A stretch of 64,000 nt of DNA from Brienomyrus brachyistius (lineage: Eukaryota > Chordata > Actinopteri > Osteoglossiformes > Mormyridae). The notes under the pieces are model-generated. The model had not been told where the DNA came from. It worked only from the letters and a program-made list of their open reading frames with translations, and ran no database searches. Positions 22,380 to 34,407 of the stretch are shown piece after piece; within the stretch, counting starts at the first letter, position 1; each line of letters opens with the position of its first letter. The position numbers and the translations under genes are program-made. The stretch is taken from NCBI RefSeq assembly GCF_023856365.1, contig NC_064540.1, forward strand, positions 28,884,474 to 28,948,473, written 5' to 3'.

Positions 22380-22548
22380 GGAGGGTGTTTCATGAAGCAG
22401 AATTTCTTGCTTAGCTGGATAACTTGTCAGATTTATGGTAGTCTGAGTTAAATGCAAGTGAACAAAGATAAAGTCCATTTAGCCCAGTATACCTTAAATA
22501 TGACAAGTTATTTGGCAAAGCAAGAACTCCTGTGAAGTAGAGCACCCC
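22380..22548. mobile_element. MITE, GGRGGGTGTTTCATGAAG family (copy 1)
   Basis: Inverted termini about 45 bp long: GGAGGGTGTTTCATGAAGCA on the left, and CTGTGAAGTAGAGCACCCC on the right. The arms share the TTCTTGCTTAGC and GCAAAGCAAGAA words. A second copy lies at 45,450-45,738. Confidence 0.65.
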
Positions 22549-23121
22549 TTTTAATATTAAAAGTCTTGCCTTGGCTACATTGCGCAACTTTGTCCTGGAA
22601 TCCAGCCTTACTCATGTTAGTTGTCTTTGTGGCTTTTCAGTGTCGTTAATGGTATGTTTTTAAAAACAGCTCCAAAATGTAGTGTTGCCAGTGTGTACAG
22701 TTGTAACTTTGTAAGTAATTAAGCATAATTTTGGCGATTTTGTATATCATATAAAAAATCTAGATAGGAAATGACAAAGTAATCTGATATGCAAAGTGTA
22801 CAGTACAGATATCATGTCAAACCCGTCATGTCCACCTTACCCTCCTGTCTTCTCCCTAGCATGACCCTAACAAGCCGCACCCATTACTTGTTCATCTTGC
22901 CTCTCATTCCTAACCCTCATGTTAATCATTCCCAGCTGCCTCTCATTAGCTTCCTCATTAATTCAGTAATATATGTACTTGCCAGTCCTATGTTCCCCCA
23001 GTCGAGTCATTGGCGTCATACCTCCCTTTTCATCGCTTGCAGTCCAGTTTTCATACCCTATTCATTTCAATTCAAACAAACCCCTTCTTTCATGGCACAA
23101 TATATCTATATCTGGCATTAA

Positions 23122-23951
23122 CCCTCTGGGGTCTAGGACTTTCACTGACTGGGGCATGATCACAAATTTCTTTAAATATTATGAACTTAATTCATGGCAA
23201 ATTAATTATTTCTTATATATTTGTTTTGGCATTACGCTCATCTTAATTTTTATGTGTATTGTAAATATGTCAGATTTATGTTAAGTTTGTAATTTGACAT
23301 CAAAATATAGATATTGAAAAATGCAGTTTGGAACACTTGCAGAAACATTATAAAAGTACATACCTGTAGTAAGCAAGGGTGGAAGTTTGTTTTGATCCCT
23401 GATATCTGATTACCAAAGTCTTGGGTACATGAAGATGACTAAATGGTGTAGTTGCAACATTCCGTTGGATAAATAAATAAGAAAAACCTAACTCACGTCA
23501 CTTTTTCTGGCCTCCTTCCATTGAATATGTAGGAGCTCTCATGTGTATGCATGAGCCATTCACACCTGGCCACATCCTTCCCCCCTTTTATGGTGCTGAT
23601 GGGGATGTATCTGGATCGTGTTTCACTGTTGTGTTGTTCATCAAATTACCATGCAAATGTAATTTTGCATGTGGCTATTTAGAATGCAAATAGCGATCTT
23701 CAAAGCGAGGGCAGCACTAAACGCCCCCAATGCAGTTAAAACAAAGTAAGGTGCCATGGTTTACTTTTTGCCAATTTAACCTAATTTTAAAAACTTTAAT
23801 ACTTCTGATAATGGAAGTTCTGAAAAGAAGACAGATTATGGATTTAGTTAGCATTTTTTGATAATTCTACATAAAGATTTCAGCGTGATATAAACTGAAA
23901 TAGACATGAAAAATACGCTGCATCGCCGATGACGCACTCAACCACAGAGAG
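23122..23951. mobile_element. piggyBac-like MITE with TTAA target sites
   Basis: TTAA sits at both outer ends (23,118-23,121 and 23,952-23,955). Inner termini are inverted: CCCTCTGGGG on the left, and CCACAGAGAG on the right. There is no transposase frame in its 830 bp. Outside it, the two halves of the left LTR join without loss, which supports insertion. Confidence 0.78.
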
Positions 23952-24315
23952 TTAAGGCCTTTGTCCCTCAAGGCATGACAGGATGACTGGACCCCTAAAG
24001 AAACCTTGCAGCTGTGATGTCAGCCCTGGCTTTCATGTTTCCCTACATTTTGCAGAGCAGATTGCCCGTGCTCCCTGGATTCAAAGACTAACAAGGTCTG
24101 CCAGAGCCATAGACAGAAGACTTCTTTTCCTCCTGGACCAACATCTGGCATAATGGTGGAATCTCATGGTGTGGAAGATGCTTGAGGCTAGCCCATTCCT
24201 CCTGCAGATGTAGGAGATATTAATGGGGTTCATCCCAGACATGGATCCTCAGGTAGTGGAGGAGGTCTGGCATTGTATGGGGGAGAGGGAATGGCTCCTC
24301 AAGCAGGACGCTGCT

Positions 24316-24480
24316 CAGCTCACTGCAGATTCACCTGCTAGCTTCCTGCAGCTCGCCTGAGAATCGCCCGCTGGCTTCCAACAGCTCGCCTCAGATTCGT
24401 CTACTGGCCTCCTGCAGCTCGCCCCAGATTCGACCACTGGTTTCCTGCAGCTCGTTGCATATCCACTTGTTGGCACCTTG
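24316..24480 (+). repeat. 33-bp tandem repeat in the LTR-element interior
   Basis: Five units of 33 bp, each starting CAGCTC. In the plus frame they encode 11-residue repeats of the type QLAxDSxxGFL, with one in-frame TGA in unit 2. A partial sixth unit follows. The repeat probably belonged to the element's coding region. Confidence 0.75.
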
Positions 24481-26549
24481 AAGCTTGCTGCAGCTTCTCC
24501 TGCCATTCCCAGTCACAGGATGAAGAAGTGGAGGAAGCTAGAGGTGCCCATGGTTGTTGGCCCACCTGGCTCGGTGACTCTAGTGTCCAGCCCAGGAGGG
24601 GAACCTCCAGCACCTGTCCCAGGGGAGGCCGCCACCCTGCCTACAGTGCCTGGCCCAGGTCAGGCTGACATCATTTTCCCTGATCTTCCAAAGTCTGGCC
24701 CAGGAGGGGCTGCACCAGTTTCTCTCAAGGCTTTCTGAGTTTGGCGCACGAGGGGCTACATGCACTTGTCCCAATTCTCCAGAGCTTAGCCTAGGATGGG
24801 TCACTGATCAAGACAGAGCCATGTCCATACTTCTAGAGTCTGGCCCACAGAGGGCCGCTCTTCTCATCACTGCCTCTGCTGTGCCTCCAGAGCCCATCTT
24901 CGCCTCTCACGTGCATCCAGTGCTCATCTTCATCTCTGCTATATCACCAGGGACTGTCTTCACTTTTGAAACTTTAGGACTTCAGGACTGCAGGACTTCA
25001 CCTCACCCTGAAGTCCTGGACTAGGCAGCCATCTCGCCAGCTTCTGCGCTTCTGACCATTCCTCTGGCCTCTGAACTGAATTGGCGATTCTTTCAGCCGT
25101 TGTTCACCTAGCCACGTCTGCGGCTGCTAAACTTTCAGTAGCCCAGCCTTCCCTAGAGGGTCGGACAGTGACTGCCCAGACTGCTGGCTACTCTGCACCC
25201 CAGCTGAATCCTGTTCCACCAGCACTCTGTTAAGGACCCGCTGACGCATCAGCACCCCTGGTAAGCATTATTCCACTGACTGCTTCTCCACAGAAGCTAA
25301 GGAAGTCCACGGCCTCTTCACCTGGTTTCTTGCCTGCAGCCACCTCATCTCTTGTTGTCCTGCCTACAACTGCCTTCTCTACTGATGTCCTGCTGGCACT
25401 CACCTCATCTCCTGTCTTTGCCCTGGTGCCCGCCTTATCCCCTGATATTGTTTTTGTGGCCTCCTGGCTTGCCGCTGGAAGTATCCTCATCCTCTGCTGG
25501 CAACTGCCAGCCAGGTGCTTGACTCTCTGGCTGCCACCAGCCCAACTCCCCGGCTACTGCCAGCCCAGCCCCTGACTCCCCAGCTGCAGACAGCCCAGAG
25601 AGGATGGATCCAGAGGATACCATTCCAGAGGACTTACAGTGGGATCCTCTGGGCCATGCCCTGAATCCCACTCTGTGGGCCCCTGCCTCCGCTGGAGGCT
25701 TGGCCCACTCCGGTCCTAGGTCTCGAGATGACCAATATTAGCTGAGGTCCCAAGAGAGGGGCTGGCCAAGTCTCTGTCTCCCAGATGGGAGAAACTGGGG
25801 CACACCCCCCTTGGCAGCCGTCCAGACTCCTGTCTACCTGATGATGTCTGCCCAGACAACTCTTCCACTGAGGCCCAGAAGAGAGGATCCATGGTTTTAC
25901 CGAGATCTGTTCCATGCTCCAAGATGTGTCCTGTGTCTTGGGTGTTATTTGTCTGGCCCTCCCTGCTGTGATGTATTCAGTCTGTCTCAATCTCCTTCTC
26001 TTCAGCTCCCTGGTCCCCATTGATGTCTGGTGTTTGTCTCTCTAATCCCAGGCCGATTATCCTTGGTCCTGGCCCATGTTTGGCCTGTTTTGCAGGTTTG
26101 TTTGTTGACCTCTCCTGTTGTCAATTTAGTACCTGGTCTGACTCCTGCTTGTTCTTTGCCCCTGGTGGTATTGTGTATCCTGTTCTATTCAGGGACTCTG
26201 TCACTCTGGTCTTTGGTGGTGTCTATCCCATGTGCCCTGTCAGTCCTGCAGTACCCTATCTAGTCCAGTGTCCTGTCTGTCCCCAGCCCCTTGTGTCCAC
26301 TCTGGCATAACCCAAACAAACCATGCCTGTTACTTCTTTCTTTTGCCTCTTGTTCCTAACCCTCATGTTAATCACTCCCAGCTGCCTCTTGTTAACTCCC
26401 TCATTAGTCCAGTGTATGCAGCCTTCCCAGTCATATGTTCCCCAGTCTAGTCATTGTCATCGTACCTTCCTATTGGCTATGCCTTTCTTGATTTCCAGCC
26501 CTCCCATTTTGATCCCTCATGGTCCAGTTCATTTTCATACCATGTTCAT

Positions 26550-26911
26550 CCATCCATCCATCCATCCATTTTCCAAACCGCTCATCCTATTGGGTCGCGG
26601 GGGGTCCGGAGCCTATCCCGGAAGCAATGGGCACGAGGCTGGGAACAACCCAGGATGGGGGGCCAGCCCATCGCAGGGCACACTCACACACCATTCACTC
26701 ACACATACACACCTATGGGCAATTTTGCAACTCCAATTAGCCTCAGCATGTTTTTGGACTGTGGGGGGAAACCGGAGTACCCGGAGGAAACCCCACGACG
26801 ACATGGGGAGAACATGCAAACTCCACACACATGTGACCCAGGCGGAGATTCGAACCCAGGTACCAGAGGTGTGAGGCAACAGTGCTAACCACTGCGCCAC
26901 CATGCCGCCCC
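26550..26911 (-). mobile_element. V-SINE, complete copy inside an LTR
   Basis: A complete reverse-orientation copy, from CCATCCATCC tail to tRNA-like head. It is flanked by an exact 14-bp duplication CATACCATGTTCAT at 26,536-26,549 and 26,912-26,925. Confidence 0.92.
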
Positions 26912-26999
26912 CATACCATGTTCATTTAAATTCAAATAAACCCTTTCTGTTTCAATAAGATGCCTGCCCACAAGTCCTTTCTCTCTCAAGCCATGAAAA

Positions 27000-27410
27000 C
27001 AATACAGTTTATGTAGACATTGGCAATAAATTGACTTTTTATGTTATCACTCAGGCTAGCAGACTGATATGGGATGAGGTTTTGAATTTTCACATTCACA
27101 TGGATCTTCCACCCCATAACCCTCATGATTGTAAAGGGGTTGCCTCCATTTCTCCAATCACATAAAGAAAAGGAATGTTGTATCAATGGATTTTAAGCCA
27201 TTTTTTTCTGCCTTTGTACAGCTTGTTGAACTAACTACATTAACAACAGTAATCCCATGCTGTTATTTGGCTTTTTTTGTCACACCATCTAAATGCAGGC
27301 ATTTTTACTGTGTCTAGAGGGTAAAAAATATGGAAGGTCAAAAAGGTCAAAATGTTTTAGTTTTTTTGGCATTAACATGCTCAAAACTGACATAAAGGTA
27401 ACCATTTTAT
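27000..27410. other. Unrecognised interval
   Basis: No gene or named repeat seen. Confidence 0.35.
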
Positions 27411-27414
27411 ATGT

Positions 27415-29867
27415 TACGAACATAAGAAATGTACAAACGATTGGAGGCCATTTGACCCTTCAAGCTTGTTTGGGAAGAACTCAACTAATAGCTCAGAATT
27501 GTTAAAATTTTATCTAGCTTTGATTTAAAGGAACCCAGGGTTTTAGTTTGTACTACACCAACAAGAAGACTATTCCATACTCTAACTAAAGAAGTGCTTT
27601 CTCAAATCCATTTTAAAATGTTGTATTGCTAATTTCCGCCTATGACCATGACTTCTAGTATTTAAACTAATATTGAAGTAGCCATTTGGCTGAACAGTAT
27701 CCAGACCTCTTAGAATCTTGTATACCTGGATCATGTCCCAACTTAGTCTCCTTTGCTCAAGGCTGAACGGATTCAACTCAGCTAACCTCTCCTCAAAAGA
27801 CATTCCTCTAAGATCAGGAATCATTCTTGTAGCCCTACGTTGAACCCTTTCTAGGTCAGCAATGTCCTTTTTAAGGTATGGTGACCAAACCTGTGCGCAA
27901 TATTCTAGGTGGGGTCTTACCAAGGAATTGTATAATCTTAGCATCACCTCCCTTGACTTAAACTCCACATACCTAGAGATGTAACCAAACATCCTATATG
28001 CCTTTTTGATTGCCTCCCCACATTGGCAAGACTGGGACATGGAAGCATTAAGATACACAGCGAGGTCTTTCTCATAATCGGCTACCTTTATTTCAGTGGA
28101 ACCCATAAAATATCTGTACTTTATATTTCTGCTCCCTGCATGGATTGCCTACATGAATCTACTTAAATTTCATCTGCAATGTATCAGCCCAGTCGCTAAT
28201 TAAATCACGATCCCATTGTAGCCTCTGTGCTGCTAGTTCAGAATGTGCTTCACCACCCACCTTGGTGTCATCTGCAAATTTAACCAGTTTACTGTATGTA
28301 TCTGTGTCAATATAATTAATATAAACTAGGAACAGTAGTGGTCCTAAAATTGAACGCTGCGGTACTCCACTATGAACGCAGGTCCACTCTTACATTGTGC
28401 CTCTGATAACTACCCGCTGCTTCCTGTATATAAACTAGTTTTCGATACAAGATGCTATGGTTTCTAAAATCCTTGCAGCTTTGAGCTTATGCAAGAACCG
28501 TTTGTGAGGGACAACATCAAAGGCCTTCTGGAAATCTAAGTAGATCACATTGTAGGTCTTTCTGTGATCAATTTGTCTTGTAGCTTCCTCAAAGAACTCA
28601 ATTAGATTAGTTACATAGGATCTACATCTCCTAAATCCATGTTGGCTATCCCTCAGAATGTTATTTGAATCCAGGTAATCTACCATTTCCACTTGGATTA
28701 TAGTTTCCATTACTTTTACAGTTATGCAAGTTCCGCACCAGCAGATAAGGATTCTTGAAACAGTAAAGTTAAAAGTTGGCTAATAATATCCCTCATCTCT
28801 TTTGAAACTATAGGTAAGATGCCATCGGGCCCTCCAGTTTATTTATTTTGAGCTTAGTACCACATCAGCCTCAGTTATACATACATTGGTCAAAGACCAC
28901 GCTGTTTTCATACTAAATGGTGGTAAGTTACTCATGATCTCTGCTGTGAACACCCGTGTAAAATAATCATTAAACTCATTTACTATATCAGTTTTATTTT
29001 CAATTATAAGGTCCTTACTATCCTGCAAATTAGTGATTTCAGCTTTTGGAGCTCTATTTATTGAGTTAAAATATTGGACGAAATTTTTTATGTCATCCTA
29101 AACCTCCGAAGCAATCTTCCATTCTACATTCCACTTAGCTTGTCTAATGTTATTTTTTAATTCAACTTTTAGACTTTGATACTCTTGCTTTATTTTGAAA
29201 TCATTAGTTGTTTTCCATTTGTGAAAGAGAGGCCTTTTCCTCCTGAATTTATTCTTAATTTCCATAGTAAACCACCTTGGTTGCACACTAAACTAGATTT
29301 AGTTTTGCTGGAAACAGGTATAAAGTCCCCCTGGACTTTCAACAATGTCCTTTTAAAAAATTCCCATGCCTCTTCAACATTTTTGCTATGTAACTCCATC
29401 CATTTTACAGTTTCTAGTTTCAGTCTCATACCATTAAAATTAGCCTTCCTAACATTGTATATTTTTGTTTTGGATTTAGCTCTTCAGAAACTAAAAATAA
29501 CCTGAAATTTTACCATATTATAATCAATACCATCCAGTGGTTCTAAAACCTCCCATTTTCCAATCTTATCCTGGTTAATAGAGAAAACAAGATCAAGAAG
29601 GGCATCTCTCCTGGTAGGGGTATTAACAAACTGACTAAAGAAACAATCCTGTATGAATTCCACCATCTCAAGTTAATTTATGGAAGAGCCAGAGACTGTG
29701 TCCCACTGTATCCCAGGTAAATTAAATTCACCCATAACCACCACATCATTTTTATTACTCATAGTTCTGATATTGTGATATAACATTCTGCTTTCCTCTG
29801 CAGCTACATTAGGTGCTCTACAACAAACACAGACAATTAGGCCATTTGAGTTTTTAGCATCTAGTGC
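27415..29867 (-). pseudogene. CR1-clade LINE, endonuclease and reverse transcriptase, broken
   Basis: The minus strand carries, in order, apurinic-endonuclease pieces (29,673-29,879: NDVVVMGEFNLPGIQWD; 29,484-29,666), a linker (29,190-29,429; 28,843-29,028), reverse transcriptase fingers and palm start (28,435-28,710: SQHGFRRCRS, YLDFQKAFDVVPHKR) and the thumb and C-terminus (27,582-28,106: LVRPHLEYCAQVWSPYLKKD, ERVQRRATRMIPDLRGMSFE). The palm segment that would contain the catalytic Asp pair, between 28,106 and 28,435, is disrupted. The 3' end near 27,417 carries the CR1-type tail (AACATAAGAAATGTACAAAC on the plus strand). The 5' end is cut at 29,867 by a hAT terminus. Multiple frameshifts; not functional. 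Confidence 0.85.
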
Positions 29868-30285
29868 ATGGGTGTCCAATGCGTTGATCGCAATCTAGTG
29901 GTCGGTAAAGTGGGTAGATCAGAGATATTAGGTGGTACATTGGGCGGAGCTTAATCTTGCTCCGCTTCTGACGTCATAAGTGGAAGGGGCATATCCTTAA
30001 TTCTGATTGGTCGAGATTTAATTAATTTTAATTAATTAAGATTTAATTAAGATTTAAGATTTATATTTTAAGGACCATCCAATTCTGGTGGCCGTTTGGG
30101 AAATGAGGAAACAACTTTTGCACAAAGTGTCTGCTTTGAAATAAATGAAAGAGATGTTTCTTTGGCATGTTATGCTTGCCTGCTAGGATTGTGACTGTTG
30201 CAAACACCCCATCCTCATATAAACTAATAGTGTGAAGCCAATTTTTCTGGCCATTTAAGAAAAGTGGCTAAAGTTTTTATCATTT

Positions 30286-31780
30286 AAACATTAACAAAAG
30301 CTGTTAATGTCTTTTCTTTAAAATTTACAAGTCTATTTTGTATGGTTCACAATAAGACTCATGAACGACGAAGTTAGTATGTTTTGGGGTCTGAATACAT
30401 ATCGCGGTCCTATACTTTCACAAACCTAAAGTTAAACTCTAAAGTCCCTGACCACCGGTGTGTGTGTGTGTTTGTGCACATGAGCATGAATATACATTTA
30501 CTGAAAAAACATATTTATTAAAATAACTAAGGCTTTATTCTCTCAAAATTTTTTTTAATAATGCCAGCGGATAAACAGGGTTGTTATAGTCAATCTGTAG
30601 TCTCCCTGCATAGTGGATGACTGCTGACACCGTTGAATTTGAACTATGTTTCATTAACTATCAAACAGGCTGCAGCTCCGATACCGTTGTCAACTTAGCA
30701 TTGTACTCCAGCAAGCATCTCAGATCAAGCTTGTAGATTATATAAGCTGGGGCGTGGGCACTTTGTAGGATGTCTTTATTAAAATAACTAAGACCTTATT
30801 CTTTAAAGTTTTTAATGTGTATTTGCAGCATGGTGCTAAATGCAGCTTACTGGTTCCTATTAAATGTAAATAAATAATCATGTACACCTTCTTTAAAATA
30901 ACAAGACTATATCCTAAATTCTTACACCCCTGCCTGATTCCACAGTTCCTACCCCACACTTATGTGGCCCCCATCCCACCCTTCCATGACTTGTGAGATA
31001 AGAAAAGCAGACTTCTGCCTGCCTGGTCGGTCATTTCTAGCTGCTATTTAGGTTCTTCCTCAAATCTTGTTGCCTAAATGACTTGTATCACACTCATATT
31101 AATTTAAAATTTCGCTATAACAAAACAATCCTTATACATTTTAAAACGTGAACTATATATGTCTGGTGTTTTTTTGATTGAGCAAACTCTTTTTGTGTTT
31201 TTGTGTGCGTGTCCGATACAACTGTAGTTTGTATACCTTTAAACATTAACAAAAACAGTTGATGTCTTTTCTTTAAAATTTACAAGTCTATTTCTGTCTG
31301 TTTTTTCGCGATAAGTTAGTAAACGACTAAGTTCGGGTGCTTTGGGGTTTGGTCACCCATTGCGCTCATCAACCTAAAGTTAAACTCTAAAGCCCCCCCC
31401 CGACCTCCGGGGTGTGTGTTTGTGTGCATGCGCGTGAATAAACATTTACTGAAAAACGTATTTATTAAAATAACTAAGACTTTATTCTGTCAAAGTTTTT
31501 AAAAATGTGTTTTGATGCATGTCACTAAATGCTGCTTAATAGTACCTAACCGGGGCTGCTCCCCCAGATACAGTTGCTAGTCCATATAATTACGCACTTA
31601 AAACATGACAGGGCGTTTGCCGTTAGAAAATAACGCATTTACTTAAAATAACACATTGACAAACACGACAAATGTTTTTTATCCCTTACATTATTAAAAT
31701 AACTAAGGTATTAGTCTAACAAAGTTTTTAAATGTTTTGAAGTACATAGCTAAATACCGCTCACTAGTTCCTGCATCTAT
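30286..31780. repeat. Diverged long direct repeats, about 950 bp apart
   Basis: The sequence at 30,286-30,560 (from AAACATTAAC through TTTATTAAAATAACTAAG) recurs at 31,241-31,520 with the same internal order. Shorter partial repeats of TTATTAAAATAACTAAG occur at about 30,776 and 31,690. The unit is non-coding and AT-rich with GT runs. Confidence 0.65.
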
Positions 31781-32172
31781 TAAATTAATAATGCGCTGGG
31801 TGTATTTTATTGAAAATAAAACTAACAAAATACAACTAAAATATTTTATTAATTAAATCTTATTGGTTTAAAACTTTATACTAATTTGTCATACGCCCGT
31901 TTAAGTTACGGCACTTTACCCCGCTGATTAAGCAATTGAAGTTAGACACTTCATCCAGCCCCACAGGCCTGCTGCGGGGCGTCCGGGGCTATGCTAGAGT
32001 CCCAGAGCTGTGGGGTTAGACATTGACTTTTATTTCAATTACAAATATATTATTTTATACTATTTACGAATAAAACAAATTAACAAATAGATGTAATGTG
32101 CTTTCTGCTGGGGGTGGGAATGCTGTCTGTCTGCTTCTCACACTCAGGACCAGTGGTTAAACGAGATGTTAC

Positions 32173-32828
32173 CAGTGTTACCAACTATTTTCAATGGAAA
32201 GTAGCTAAAGTCTGCTCGAAAAGTCGCCAAATGTCGCTAGATGACGTCATGCGTATATTTGCATATTGATGACGTAATTACGTCGTATTTGCATTCTGCG
32301 TGTTTTCCCTAATCCTTCCTCACGTGTCCAATATAAAACTATTATCAATGGCGTTACATATTTTCTGCCAGACAACACAACGGAACTTATTAACCAGCAG
32401 TTACATTCTCTGCAATGAAATAAGAAGAAAAAATAAATAAATAAGAAAAAATAAGAAGAAACGGTCAAATTAAATAGTTTTATTTCAAGCAAAGGAGAAA
32501 CAGGTAAGTGCTTGGTCCGTGGCAACACCGTTTGCACATGCGCAGCTCATTCACATCAATGTCAGCTGCCGTGCGGTCACGGGAATATGCTGCTCCTTTC
32601 AGCCCGAGCTAGTGCTCACTGATCAGAGCAGACACAGGAAGATGAGTAACTGTACCGGGAAAGCAAGACCTCACCCTTACAGGACAGTACTGGCGACATT
32701 TGGAAAGTTGCTAAGGTTTGTCCAAAAGTCGCTAGATTTGTCGCTAGGCGCTTTTTTGAAAAAAAGTCGTCAAGGGGGTCTGAAAAGTCGCTAAATCTAG
32801 CGACAAAGTCGCTAAGTTGGCAACACTA
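32173..32828. mobile_element. hAT-type MITE with 8-bp target duplication
   Basis: Termini are inverted: CAGTGTTACCAACTATTTTC on the left, and AAGTTGGCAACACTA on the right. Subterminal GTCGCTAGA-type words are repeated near the right end. The exact 8-bp duplication GATGTTAC lies at 32,165-32,172 and 32,829-32,836. No transposase. Confidence 0.85.
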
Positions 32829-33479
32829 GATGTTACAGACACTCTGCAACAATTTGTCAACCGGCGGCCATTTTGTTTCATTGAACCATCCTTCTCATAG
32901 GCTTATCGCTCACGGCTCCAAAAGCTCTTGCGCCGACGCCCCGTTTCCCACTGCCGCGGACATTAGCTGACCGACATGTCTAGACATGCAATACACATAA
33001 ATCCCCCCTAAAAACAGGATTGCTGTGTTTATACCGTTATAAAATATGACATTTTTTATAAAATAAACTGTTAACAATACACAACTACTGCTTTTACCAT
33101 TCAAAACTGCCCGAATCTCTTTCCTCTCTAGCTAGAAAAGCTCAATGCATCCAGTGACCCCTTAAAATTATTATGCCTTAAAACGTATTTAGAATATCAC
33201 ATTAATAAACTCATATAATGTATTTTATTCTTTTAAAGACTACTGATTCCAATTTGGTGCCATATGCTTTTATCTTGTAGGCCGTAGGATAGCTCCATTT
33301 CTACCAGCTATAGGCCATGGTACGTCTGGGCTATAATGCTTAAATTCTTTATTAATTAGCGTTGGCTATGTGCTTTATAACACATTTTATACTTCTTTTA
33401 CACGCGTTTACTTATTGTATACACACTTTAAAGTTCCGAAAACGACTTGCCTCAGCTGTTTTCAATAAAAGAGTGGTGT

Positions 33480-34210
33480 TTGTGTATCGTGGCTGCACGC
33501 ACAAGCGCGACATGGAGAGGGAGAGAGAGCGAGAGTTATTTTAACAAAGATCGCCAGCGTTATTCCTTGATTCTTGTTGTCGAAATGCTTAAGATGTTTC
33601 ATTTTAAATAACACATTAGCCGAAAAAGAGTTTCATTTCTTAAAAACTTAAAGGGACTTATTTGAAATAAAAGATCCGCATGTGGTGTCACACATCTTTT
33701 CAAGTTCTGGTTATATCTTTTGATTAACCATACGTAGATAAATTTAGCTAAATGTAGCTAAGCAATCCGGGGGTGTTGTGTTAGAGATCGATTTTCATTT
33801 AAATTAGAAATAGATTATTTTACACTATTTACAAATAAACATATAAAATATAGAATTAGTGTGCATTTTGCCAGAATGGCGGCATGCTTCTCACAATCCA
33901 GGCCAACGGTTCGCATCACTACAACAATTTCCGCTGGTAGCCATTTCACAGCTGCTTGACGCGATATGTCTCAATAAAGGATATGCTGTGTGGATCTACC
34001 CGCGTGCGCTACATCAGAGTGAGCCAGAGAGAGAGCGCATGCATTCGTTTAAACAAGAATTAACCGCGTTATTCCCTGATTATTGCTGTCGAAAATGCTC
34101 AGAGCGCTTTACTTTATTATTCACATTGGCAGAAAAGTGCTTCATTACTTAAAACGTTATGGTTATAGGGGTTTTATTTGAAATAACAGGCACTCCGCGG
34201 GCGTCGCCAT
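33480..34210. repeat. Second set of diverged direct repeats, about 508 bp apart
   Basis: The segments at 33,510-33,700 and 34,018-34,210 share, in order, a GAGAGAGAGCG run, CGTTATTCC, TTGTCGAAATGCT-like sequence, a TTCATT.CTTAAAA block and TTATTTGAAATAA. They lie between the MITE at 32,173 and the inner hAT. Confidence 0.55.
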
Positions 34211-34407
34211 TTTGAAATGGGCGTCGGCATGGGTGTGCATGCGCCATAGTGATGGGAATTCCGGTTCTTTTAAGAGAGCCGGCTCTTATGGCTCGGCTCA
34301 CTTAAAAGAGCCGGCTCTTTCGACTCCCAAGTGGCTCTTCAGATTTTTTTGGTGCTTAAATGAATTTATTATCAAAAATAATGCAAAATTATTAGTGAAA
34401 TGAATTA

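Larger units (their letters stand above)
22815..26998 (+). mobile_element. LTR retrotransposon remnant, both LTRs interrupted
   Basis: Two similar LTR sequences bracket this block. The left LTR is 22,815-23,117 plus 23,956-23,980 (TGTCAAACCC ... GGCATGACA). The right LTR is about 26,238-26,549 plus 26,926-26,998. They share CCTAACCCTCATGTTAATCA, CCCAGCTGCCTCT and TTCATACC words in order. The left LTR is split by a piggyBac-like MITE and the right by a V-SINE. The interior (23,981-26,237) has no reverse transcriptase that I can see. It holds a Pro/Ser/Ala-rich, stop-ridden reading on the plus strand, so the element was probably non-autonomous or heavily deleted. Confidence 0.6.

Noticed and set aside
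24401..25671. Minus-strand ORFs with Ala/Ser/Gly-rich repeats as a secreted or structural gene
   Set aside because: They are antisense to the repeat-bearing LTR-element interior and lack a signal peptide or conserved start.
26323..26903. ORFs of 183, 144 and 96 codons
   Set aside because: They are translations of the LTR and V-SINE; the same peptide pieces recur at 14,006-14,398 and 9,010-9,271.
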